Shown here piece after piece: positions 53,952 through 61,642 of a DNA stretch of 64,000 nucleotides (position 1 is its first letter; every line of letters begins with the position of its first letter). This DNA comes from Dyadobacter frigoris (GTDB lineage Bacteria; Bacteroidota; Bacteroidia; Cytophagales; Spirosomataceae). Where the stretch lies: the NCBI RefSeq assembly GCF_005280585.1, contig NZ_SZVO01000020.1:62001-126000 (forward strand), given 5' to 3'. A model generated the notes under the pieces. It was not told where the DNA came from and searched no databases. It was given only the letters and a program-made list of their open reading frames with translations. Made by a program: the position numbers and the translations under genes.

Positions 53952-54118
53952 GGCTTATCAGACCTGAATTGACAGAAATCAAAAGGCACAAAAAATACCT
54001 GAGCAGCCCATCCGGAAAGCATTCCGGTTAGCAAAAAAGACTTTCCCAGTTGCATGATTGCACCTTTACAAACACCGCCTGTTATTTGATTCATTACGCC
54101 TTTTGGTAACTTTTTCAT
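53927..54118 (-). CDS. Double-glycine leader peptide 3
   Basis: 63 residues, ATG 54118 to TGA 53927. Leader MKKLPKGVMNQITGG (15 residues), core of 48: VCKGAIMQLGKSFLLTGMLS at the start, then a hydrophobic part to PFDFC, and a basic tail RSDKPISPLKLR. Cysteines only at core positions 2 and 34. It has its own terminator. Closest to the LuxR-type regulator gene (66 bases). Likely exported by the C39 transporter after cleavage behind Gly-Gly. Confidence 0.82.
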   Translation of the reverse strand: MKKLPKGVMNQITGGVCKGAIMQLGKSFLLTGMLSGWAAQVFFVPFDFCQFRSDKPISPLKLR

Positions 54119-54184
54119 GGCAATAATAAAGAGATTGGAGATTTAATTGATTTGATAAAATAGGATAGATAATGTTTATATCCG

Positions 54185-54586
54185 TCATTGGAAATAGTAT
54201 TTCACAGCCCGGTTACCACCTCCCGAAATGTTTTCCATTTCTTTAAACGGTAAGTTCCTGATCTTTAAAATTTCAGTTGCTGGCTGTGGAAAGAGGAAAA
54301 TACTCAATTCAAGAAGTACAACCCTGTTCTCGGCAGCAAAATTACCAAGTGCACCGTAGCCATTCACACCTAGTTTTTTAGTAATCCGGTTTTTGTAATT
54401 GTCAATACTTTTGGGAAGCACATCCAATTGGATAGAAATTTCTTTTGAATTCATTCCCATAGCGATGAGCACCAGGACTTCACGCTCTTTCCTTGAAAGT
54501 AAATGCACCGTCGGATAAACCGACAAGGATCTGGATAACACTTTTTCCATTGTTGATGTAAAGTTTAGATAAATAAAATCATCCAT
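54185..54586 (-). CDS. LuxR-type regulator ending in a double-glycine leader-like motif
   Basis: 133 residues. LuxR HTH about 29-75: LSRKEREVLVLIAMGMNSKE, then SIDNYKNRITKKLGVNGYGA. No receiver domain. The last 23 residues are unusual: NLPFKEMENISGGGNRAVKYYFQ split at Gly122-Gly123. The piece LPFKEMENISGG lines up with the leader ends of the three peptides (MANLQGG, SQNIRGG, MNQITGG). It is the first gene of the minus-strand cluster and the obvious candidate regulator of the peptides. The tail may be a fused export signal, or a chance resemblance. Confidence 0.75.
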   Translation of the reverse strand: MDDFIYLNFTSTMEKVLSRSLSVYPTVHLLSRKEREVLVLIAMGMNSKEISIQLDVLPKSIDNYKNRITKKLGVNGYGALGNFAAENRVVLLELSIFLFPQPATEILKIRNLPFKEMENISGGGNRAVKYYFQ

Positions 54587-54680
54587 AGTACTTCACAACG
54601 TTGATATGTAGGAGCAATTTTACATACAAAATCCAAACTCGCAAACTTTATTCAAACTTCGATTAAAATAGGGTCTCAAT

Positions 54681-54718
54681 AAAAAACCAACTTATTCTAC
54701 ATTGAGAACAAGCTGGTT
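54681..54718 (-). terminator. Minus-strand terminator without an obvious gene
   Basis: AACCAACTTATTCT (54685-54698) pairs with AGAACAAGCTGGTT (54705-54718), using G-T wobbles, and on the minus strand runs into TTTTTT. No intact minus-strand gene ends before it. A 20-codon GTG frame with a good ribosome site (AAAGGAG) precedes it at about 54731-54793. It may end a lost gene or a small RNA. Confidence 0.5.
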
Positions 54719-54949
54719 AGGTAATCAGGCTGTTATACCAAAAGAATCCGGCATATACTCTCGTATTGATTCGGCTTTTTTGATCACTCCTTTATCCTAA
54801 TAAAGTATGCTGAGCTATAAAAGCAGCATATAGATGCTTTGTAAACGAAGTAATCATTACTAAATTAAGTAAGAATTAGAAAATACGATTTCCCAAAGAA
54901 TGGGGTAAATCGAATAAAGTTCTGGTGGTGTTCTTTCTATTAATATTTT

Positions 54950-54992
54950 GAGCCCGTGTGACGTAAAGATAGAACCTCCGTCACACAGGCTC
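54950..54992. repeat. Inverted repeat at the truncated methyltransferase junction
   Basis: GAGCCCGTGTGACG (54950-54963) and CGTCACACAGGCTC (54979-54992) pair at 13 of 14 positions with a 15-nt loop, and TTTT/AAAA extends the stem outward. There is no T-run after the stem in either direction, so it is not a classical terminator. Confidence 0.55.
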
Positions 54993-55614
54993 AAAAAGTT
55001 GTAACTATGTAGGGGCCAATGAGGGTCAAAGTATTGATTTTTTTCTATCTCTTAATCCAGATTGTGAAATTCACTCCTTCGAACCCAACAAACGTTTATA
55101 CGAAAATTTAAAGGCCCGGTTCCATTCTAAAAAGAATGTTAAAATTTATAACCTAGAGATATCTGACGCGAGTGGAGAACGTATATTTCATGAGAACAGA
55201 CTGGATATGATATCTTCTTTTGAACAAATAAATTTTAACTCCAAATATGTTGACAAAAAAGCTTTCATTTTAGGCTTAAGGCTTCCTAAGCTCATTTTAA
55301 GATCTTATCCTGTTGAAGTTATAAGCCTATCATCGTTTATTACGCAAATCAAGCTAACCAGGGATATAGATATCATAAAAATTGACACAGAAGGTCATGA
55401 ATATTATTGCCTGTCAGGCCTGTTTTCTGAATGCCTATCAATCAAGATTAATCACATTCAACCAGAACAACATTTTAATGATCAGTATCAAAATTCAATT
55501 GGTTTTAAACATGTCCATGTCCACAGAATATTAAAATCAAATGGTTTTTACCTACAAAAGAAAATAACCAATTGCTACGGTGATTTTAATGAATTTATAT
55601 ATTCCAGTTTATAA
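54973..55614 (+). pseudogene. FkbM-type methyltransferase, 5'-truncated
   Basis: The frame is open from 54973 (stop at 54970-54972) to the stop at 55614, but has no ATG before 55207. FkbM motifs lie upstream of that ATG: YVGANEGQSIDFFLSLNPDC and SFEPNKRLYENLKARF, the SAM-binding core. Then IDIIKIDTEGHEYYCLSGLF. The normal N-terminus (some 20-60 residues) is missing, and an inverted repeat sits exactly at the break. FkbM enzymes O-methylate sugars or secondary metabolites. Probably a remnant, unless a non-standard start is used. Confidence 0.7.
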
Positions 55615-55622
55615 TATTCCCA

Positions 55623-56360
55623 ATGAAATTAAGTATTGTAATTCCTGCATACAACGAAGAAGAATCAATATCCATAGCAGTTAAAACTCTTTATCATGTT
55701 TTAACCCGTAATAAAATCGAGCATGAAATATGGGTGACTGATGATAATTCAAAAGACAATACAGCGGAAGTTTTAAAGAACTTAAAACTTGAAATTCCAA
55801 CTCTGGTTTATGAAACCAATTATGGCCCAAATGGATTTGGATTTGCGATAAGATACGGATTGGAGCGTTATTCCGGCGATTGTGTCGCAATCTTCATGGC
55901 AGATCTGTCGGATGACCCAGACGACTTGGTCAGGTATTATAAAATGATGATGGAAACAGGGGTAGATGCGGTGTTTGGAAGTAGATGGATAAAAGGTGGC
56001 AGAACTATCGACTATCCATTCAAAAAGAAGATAATTAACCGTATTGCAAATAACATAATTAAACTAATTATCGGCGTAGATTATGACGATGCAACTAATG
56101 CATTTAAGCTTTACAAACGAAAAACAATAGACGGAGTAAAACCTTTCTTGTCACCTCACTTCAATCTGACAATAGAATTATCCCTGAAGACAATTGTTAG
56201 AGGATATACATATGTAATAATACCAAATAGCTGGACAAATAGAACTTTTGGTGTATCAAATTTGAAAATAAGGGAAATGGGAAGCAGATACTTCTTTATT
56301 CTTATGTACTGCTTTTTGGAAAAATATTTTTCAAAAGGTGATTTCAAAAAAAAATGGTAA
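55623..56360 (+). CDS. Family 2 glycosyltransferase (dolichol-phosphate-mannose synthase type)
   Basis: 245 residues. LSIVIPAYNEEESISIAVKT at the N-terminus, VTDDNSKDNT, MADLSDDPDDLVRYY (DxD-like), and DYDDATNAFKLYKRKTID form a GT-A fold, as in polyprenyl-phosphate sugar transferases and polysaccharide glycosyltransferases. No C-terminal membrane helix. It begins eight bases after the FkbM remnant, so both come from one glycan-modification locus. AT-rich, like the peptide region. Confidence 0.88.
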   Translation: MKLSIVIPAYNEEESISIAVKTLYHVLTRNKIEHEIWVTDDNSKDNTAEVLKNLKLEIPTLVYETNYGPNGFGFAIRYGLERYSGDCVAIFMADLSDDPDDLVRYYKMMMETGVDAVFGSRWIKGGRTIDYPFKKKIINRIANNIIKLIIGVDYDDATNAFKLYKRKTIDGVKPFLSPHFNLTIELSLKTIVRGYTYVIIPNSWTNRTFGVSNLKIREMGSRYFFILMYCFLEKYFSKGDFKKKW

Positions 56361-56393
56361 ACGAGGTAATTCGAGACTGTAAATTAATTTACG

Positions 56394-56549
56394 TTATAAT
56401 TTGGGCATAAAAAAGAAAGAAGAAAATTCAAAACTTTGGGAAATCAATGATTTATGAGATGACCGCCTCGCTTTTTGTTTATGGTTTGAAATAGTTCGCC
56501 ACAAAATATAGCCTGCAAAAGTTATAATACCTTCCAATATTCGAATCAA
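56394..56549 (-). CDS. Possible small protein behind the MsbA-like gene
   Basis: 51 codons from TTG at 56549: MIRILEGIITFAGYILWRTI, then a basic Ser/Phe-rich tail. It is in frame with the preceding ABC transporter and separated only by its TAG stop and five codons; GGGAGG lies 10 bases before the TTG. It could be a small membrane protein, a read-through extension or chance. Evidence is weak. Confidence 0.25.
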   Translation of the reverse strand: MIRILEGIITFAGYILWRTISNHKQKARRSSHKSLISQSFEFSSFFFMPKL

Positions 56550-56564
56550 ATTTTCTAGACCTCC

Positions 56565-58334
56565 CTACCCAATCTTCAAAACCTCCTTATACTGCATCCT
56601 GTACAAATTCGCATAAAACGCCTCTTTTTCAAGCAACTGCTCATGCGTGCCTTCCTCCATGATCTCGCCTTTATCCACAACGATAATTTTGTTAGCTTCC
56701 TGAATCGTTGAAAGCCTGTGGGCGATGACGATAGCCGTACGTCCCACCATCAACTTTTCGATCGCTTTCTGGATCAGTTCTTCGGTTTCGCTATCAACAG
56801 AAGACGTAGCTTCGTCCAGGACAATAATTTTAGGATTATGCACCATGGCACGGACGAAGGAAATTAGCTGGCGCTGGCCTACGGATAAAGTTGCTCCGCG
56901 TTCCATAACGTTGTAAGTATATCCCCCCGGAAGTCTTTCAATAAAATCGTGAACGCCAACAAGTTTTGCTGCTTCTACAATTTTTTCATGGGTAATTGTA
57001 AAATCACCTAAACGGATATTGTTTTCAATTGTATCTGAAAAAAGAAAAACATCCTGCAAAACGACACCGATATTTTTCCGCAAAGCATTCAGCTCATATT
57101 CATGAACTTCAACTCCATCGACAAAAATCTGTCCTTTGTTAATATCGTAAAAACGGCTTAATAGATTAATAATGGACGACTTACCAGCTCCGGTAGCTCC
57201 TACAAAAGCGATCGTTTCACCTTCACGAACTTTGAAATTAATATTTTTCAGTACGTAATCTTCATCATTATAAGCAAACCAGACATCTTTGAATTCGACA
57301 TCACCTTTGATAACTTCCGGAACATATGTGCCTTCATTTGAGGTGTATTCATCGCTATCCAATAGTTTTAAAATCCTGTCGGTACTTACAATTCCCATTT
57401 GCAAAGTATTGAAACGGTCGGCCAACTGACGGATCGGGCGGAAAAACAGGTTGATAAACATTACAAATGCCGTAACAGTACCAAAAGTAACTTCCGCATT
57501 TAAAATCTGCTTCGAACCGTACCACACGACAAGTCCTGTACCGGCTGCGGAAATCACATCAGCAACAGGATAATAAATTGAATAATAGAGAATTGACCTA
57601 ATATTAGCGTCTCTGTGTATCTTATTTATTTCCTGGAATTTTTCATATTCAATATCTTCACTGCTGAAAATCTGAACGATGCTCATGCCGGTAAGATGCT
57701 CCTGAACAAAAGAATTCAGGTTAGAAACAGCTGCACGGACCTCGTTAAAAGCATCCTTTATTTTTTCTTTGAAAACATAGGTACAAAAAAGCATCAGCGG
57801 AATCATCGAAAGACTAATGATTGACAATTTCCAATCCGTATAAAACATCACCGCAATGATCAATGTCAATTGCAAAATGTCACCTGCTATTGCCGCCATA
57901 CCATCGCTGAATACGTTTGAAAGCGTTTCTACATCCGAAATGGTACGGGTTACCAAACGACCAATCGGTGTATTATCAAAAAATTTCAACCTGAGTCCAA
58001 TGATTTTTTCATACAGTTGCACGCGGATATCACGGATAATATATTGCCCCAGCCAGCCCGACATATACGTATTCCAGAACTGCACAAATCCCTGCACAAT
58101 CAAAACTAAAACCATCACACCCAGCATAATCGCCAGCTGATTATAATTTCCCTCTGCAATAGGTTTATCAATGGTGTATTTTATCAAAAGCGGAGTTAAC
58201 GGAGCTAATACCGCGTTGACCATAATGATCGCGATCAGCAAATAGAACTGCTTCTGATAAGGTCTAACGAATGTGTATAAACGTTTAAGAGTTGGCAGAT
58301 CAAATATCTGGCCGCTTTTGGTTTCCTGATTCAC
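56565..58334 (-). CDS. MsbA-like ABC exporter
   Basis: 589 residues starting with GTG at 58334. Six membrane helices (about 25-320), then ATPase: Walker A GATGAGKSSIINLL, Q-loop, signature ATLSVGQRQLISF, Walker B KIIVLDEATSSVD, and AHRLSTI. A half-transporter that works as a homodimer or with a partner; lipid or drug export is usual. No peptidase domain, so it is separate from the C39 exporter. Confidence 0.93.
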   Translation of the reverse strand: MNQETKSGQIFDLPTLKRLYTFVRPYQKQFYLLIAIIMVNAVLAPLTPLLIKYTIDKPIAEGNYNQLAIMLGVMVLVLIVQGFVQFWNTYMSGWLGQYIIRDIRVQLYEKIIGLRLKFFDNTPIGRLVTRTISDVETLSNVFSDGMAAIAGDILQLTLIIAVMFYTDWKLSIISLSMIPLMLFCTYVFKEKIKDAFNEVRAAVSNLNSFVQEHLTGMSIVQIFSSEDIEYEKFQEINKIHRDANIRSILYYSIYYPVADVISAAGTGLVVWYGSKQILNAEVTFGTVTAFVMFINLFFRPIRQLADRFNTLQMGIVSTDRILKLLDSDEYTSNEGTYVPEVIKGDVEFKDVWFAYNDEDYVLKNINFKVREGETIAFVGATGAGKSSIINLLSRFYDINKGQIFVDGVEVHEYELNALRKNIGVVLQDVFLFSDTIENNIRLGDFTITHEKIVEAAKLVGVHDFIERLPGGYTYNVMERGATLSVGQRQLISFVRAMVHNPKIIVLDEATSSVDSETEELIQKAIEKLMVGRTAIVIAHRLSTIQEANKIIVVDKGEIMEEGTHEQLLEKEAFYANLYRMQYKEVLKIG

Positions 58335-58495
58335 AGACTGGTGGTTGTTGGTTCTTTATTGTTTGCTCGTTGTCACGTAATTCATCATCAACAATGAAAA
58401 AGTAAAATTCGTCACCAAAGAAACGAAGAATTCATTTTTTTGTCTAACTTTCCTTACAGCCACTTTTCTGAAATGTTCATCCAAACAAAGAGGTT

Positions 58496-59053
58496 ATGGA
58501 AATTTTTCTAAGTATTTGTCTTGGACTTGGCCTGAGTGCCAGCAGCGGTTTTCGGGTATTTCTTCCAATGCTGGTAGCGAATATCGCCACGCTGAGTGGA
58601 TGGATTACACCGGGAGAAGGTTTTGCCTGGATGGCGACCTGGACTGCATTTTTTGTTTTATTCACTGCAACCATCGCAGAAATCAGTGGATATTACATTC
58701 CTTTCATCGACAATTTACTGGATACCATCGCCACGCCGGCAGCCGTTATAGCCGGGACTTTGCTTTCCACTTCCTTTATTCAAATTGATAATCCGGTCTT
58801 GCATTGGGGTTTAGGAATTATCGTTGGTGGAGGAACGGCCGGATTGGTGCAGGCCGGTACGGGTCTTTTGCGTTTATTTTCGTCTAAAACAACAGCAGGT
58901 TTTGGTAACCCTGTCGTATCGACGGCTGAAAATATTGCTTCGTTCAGTTTGTCAGGATTAGCCATTTTCCTGCCGATTGTAGCGTTGGTACTGGTAGTTC
59001 TGCTTGTAGTTTGGCTTTTGAAAAGGATATCAGGATTAAGAAATCGAAAATAG
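58496..59053 (+). CDS. DUF4126 membrane protein
   Basis: 185 residues. MEIFLSICLGLGLSASSGFR followed by VFLPMLVANIATLSGWI is the DUF4126 start; about five to six hydrophobic helices with Gly-rich GIIVGGGTAGLVQAGTGLLR and NPVVSTAENIASFSLS. Family of unknown function, common in Bacteroidota and Proteobacteria. It is followed after nine bases by the AraC-type gene. Confidence 0.9.
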   Translation: MEIFLSICLGLGLSASSGFRVFLPMLVANIATLSGWITPGEGFAWMATWTAFFVLFTATIAEISGYYIPFIDNLLDTIATPAAVIAGTLLSTSFIQIDNPVLHWGLGIIVGGGTAGLVQAGTGLLRLFSSKTTAGFGNPVVSTAENIASFSLSGLAIFLPIVALVLVVLLVVWLLKRISGLRNRK

Positions 59054-59062
59054 CGTGCTTTC

Positions 59063-59980
59063 ATGTTTGATACCATACCCGTTCATTCACTTCCAAAATC
59101 GCAAAGTCCGGTTCCGGCTCTGAGAATTTACCGGTTTAAAAACAGCAACGGGGCATCCACTGAAATACCAGATACATTACCGATTACGCCTTTACCTACG
59201 GACACGCCGCACAGGCACACGTATTATGAAATTTTGTTTATAGAAGAAGGACAGGGATTCCATGAAATTGATTTTCATTCTTATGCTATGCAGGGAACGG
59301 GAATGCATTTTCTGACACCAGGTCAGGTCCATCTCTTAACTTTTGCCGCTCCCTGCCAGGGTTTTATCGTAGCATTTTCAGAAGACTTTTACACCTTTTA
59401 TAATCCATCCGCAACCTCACTTTCAAAATTTCCTTTTTTTCAATCCGGAAAAAGACAGCCCATTTTAAGACTGACAGAAATGGAACGCCATTATTTTCAC
59501 AATATTCTTGAAAATATGGTTGAAGATCATTTGGGAAATGAGCCGGATCAAAATATGCTGGGACAATATCTCGGTCTGTTACTTCAAAAATGTGCCATCA
59601 TTAGTCAGAAAGGTGTAAGATCTTACGAAACTTCGGCGTCCTCTGTTCCGGAAATAGTAGGTCGGTTTCAGGAATTGGTTGAAAAAAATTTCAGGGAAAT
59701 GCATGAAGTTCAGCAATACGCTACCATTCTGAAAGTTTCTCCTGATTATTTAAGCAAAACCGTAAAACGATTCCTGGGTGTCCAAACGCAGGAATATATT
59801 CTCGACAAACTGTTATTGGAAGCCAAACGGCTTCTGGTTTTCACCAACCTGAGCAGCAAAGAAATTGCATACCACATTCATATGGAAGACCCCTCCTATT
59901 TTGGTCGAATTTTTAAAAGAAAGTCCGGACTTACACCAAATGAATACCGCGACTCTGTTCGGAAAAGTACCATTTATTAG
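59063..59980 (+). CDS. AraC-family transcriptional regulator
   Basis: 305 residues. N-terminal cupin-like ligand domain about 30-120 (RHTYYEILFIEEGQGFHEID), C-terminal double HTH about 205-300: QQYATILKVSPDYLSKTVKR and SKEIAYHIHMEDPSYFGRIF, then the usual KSGLTPNEYR. It lies directly before the GH88-led catabolic genes and probably controls them in response to a sugar or uronate. Confidence 0.92.
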   Translation: MFDTIPVHSLPKSQSPVPALRIYRFKNSNGASTEIPDTLPITPLPTDTPHRHTYYEILFIEEGQGFHEIDFHSYAMQGTGMHFLTPGQVHLLTFAAPCQGFIVAFSEDFYTFYNPSATSLSKFPFFQSGKRQPILRLTEMERHYFHNILENMVEDHLGNEPDQNMLGQYLGLLLQKCAIISQKGVRSYETSASSVPEIVGRFQELVEKNFREMHEVQQYATILKVSPDYLSKTVKRFLGVQTQEYILDKLLLEAKRLLVFTNLSSKEIAYHIHMEDPSYFGRIFKRKSGLTPNEYRDSVRKSTIY

Positions 59981-59992
59981 CAAAAATGTACC

Positions 59993-60023
59993 TTGCCAAC
60001 ACTTCACCGAAAATATATCTTTG
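59993..60023 (+). promoter_or_regulatory. Promoter upstream of the GH88 gene
   Basis: TTG (59993-59995), 20 bases, TATCTTTG (60016-60023) is the best full Bacteroidota promoter in the window; it lies 47 bases before the ATG at 60071 and just after the araC stop. Confidence 0.6.
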
Positions 60024-60070
60024 TATTATCCTAAAACAAAAAGGCTAAACAATACTTTTGATATTAACTC

Positions 60071-61459
60071 ATGGAGATTCGTAACGAACTGTCCGCAGAT
60101 TCGCTTCAACCAAAAATTGATCGGTTGTGGCAACTTTCAGCAGAAAAAATTAATCTTATTTCAAAAGAATACGATACCTCCAAAGGTTCACCCGTTTTTA
60201 CAGTTAACGGAAAATATACAACCCGTGGCTGGACAGAATGGACACAGGGATTTCAATATGGTGCCGAAGTTTTACAATTTGATGTTACCGGCGACGAATC
60301 ATTTCTAGCAAAAGCCAGAAAAAATACGGTTGACCATATGGCATCTCATGTCAGCCATTTTGGTGTTCATGATCATGGATTTAATAATGTAAGCACTTAC
60401 GGAAACCTGCTTCGGTTAATGAATGAAGGCCGAATCGAAGAAAACAAGTGGGAACGCGATTTCTATGAGCTGGCTTTGAAAATTTCCGGTTCCGTTCAGG
60501 CGAAACGCTGGACTAATACCAAAGACGGCCAGGGATATATTCATTCTTTCAACGGTCCGCATTCTTTATTTGTCGACACAATCCGTTCTGTTCGTGCCTT
60601 GATGGTTTCTCATTTATTGGGACATAGTCTGATGGGCGAAAATGATGTAAAAACGAGTTTGCTGGAAAGAGGTACTTTTCATTCCCTCGCTACTGCAAAA
60701 TATTCCGTTTATTATGGCGAAGGCCGTGACAGCTACGATCTTTGGGGCAGAACGGCGCATGAAAGCGTATTTAATACCAACGACGGCAATTTCCGCTGCC
60801 CGAATTCCCAGCAAGGATTTTCTGGCTTCACAACCTGGACGCGCGGATTAGCCTGGGCGATGACAGGTTTTGCGGAGCAATTGGAATCTCTTTCTTCTTT
60901 TTCAGATGAAGAATTGAAACAAATCGGGGGACGGGAAAATATTGAAAATATCTATCTCAAAGCCGCAAAAGCTACCTGCGATTTCTACATAAAACATACT
61001 GCTTCCGACGGAATTCCGTATTGGGATACCGGGGCTCCTCTGCTTTACAAATTAGGAGATTATACCAGCAGAAAGTCCGATCCTTACAATGATTTTGAAC
61101 CAATTGACAGTTCAGCCGCAGCCATTGGAGCGCAAGGATTATTGAGGTTGGGAAAATATTTGAATGATAAAAACCAGTCAGAAGAAGGAAATAAATATTG
61201 GCAAGCGGGCCTTACTACAATAAATACACTTTTCGACGAGCCTTATTTATCAACAGATCCAACACATCAGGGTCTCATTCTCCATTCCGTTTATCACCGA
61301 CCAAATGGCTGGGATAATATTCCGGATGGCCAAAAAGTACCAAACGGAGAATCCAGCATGTGGGGTGATTATCACGCAAGAGAAGTCGCACTTTATCTGC
61401 ACAGGATCAACAAGGGTTTGCCATACTACTCATACCTAGGGGCCGTTCGCAATGGTTAA
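60071..61459 (+). CDS. Unsaturated glucuronyl hydrolase (GH88)
   Basis: 462 residues, no signal peptide, so probably cytoplasmic. Alpha/alpha-barrel: TRGWTEWTQGFQYGAEVLQF, HVSHFGVHDHGFNNVSTYGN (the Asp of HDHGFNN is of catalytic type), FTTWTRGLAWAMTGFAEQLE, and SSMWGDYHAREVALYL. GH88 enzymes hydrate and split unsaturated uronic acid residues left by polysaccharide lyases. First gene of a catabolic unit under the promoter at 59993-60023. Confidence 0.92.
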   Translation: MEIRNELSADSLQPKIDRLWQLSAEKINLISKEYDTSKGSPVFTVNGKYTTRGWTEWTQGFQYGAEVLQFDVTGDESFLAKARKNTVDHMASHVSHFGVHDHGFNNVSTYGNLLRLMNEGRIEENKWERDFYELALKISGSVQAKRWTNTKDGQGYIHSFNGPHSLFVDTIRSVRALMVSHLLGHSLMGENDVKTSLLERGTFHSLATAKYSVYYGEGRDSYDLWGRTAHESVFNTNDGNFRCPNSQQGFSGFTTWTRGLAWAMTGFAEQLESLSSFSDEELKQIGGRENIENIYLKAAKATCDFYIKHTASDGIPYWDTGAPLLYKLGDYTSRKSDPYNDFEPIDSSAAAIGAQGLLRLGKYLNDKNQSEEGNKYWQAGLTTINTLFDEPYLSTDPTHQGLILHSVYHRPNGWDNIPDGQKVPNGESSMWGDYHAREVALYLHRINKGLPYYSYLGAVRNG

Positions 61460-61642
61460 TTTCTAATGGTTAAGTATTAATTGTTAATGACCGCGTTTGA
61501 AGTGTTTTGCTTAAACCTATTTCATTGAAATCCTTTAATAAACAACCCTCAACGCTTCTAATTTCAAAATTCAACCAACCCAACATTAACAATTAACCCT
61601 TAATAATTAAAAAGTAACTCTTAATAATTAAAAATTAAAAAG

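Noticed and set aside
49625..54586. Lanthipeptide or sactipeptide biosynthesis cluster
   Set aside because: No LanB/LanC/LanM, radical SAM or other modifying enzyme is present; the precursors have only two cysteines each. An unmodified or disulfide-bonded peptide fits better.
54950..54992. Intrinsic terminator
   Set aside because: Stem is good but is flanked by T on the left and A on the right, so no T-run follows in either direction.
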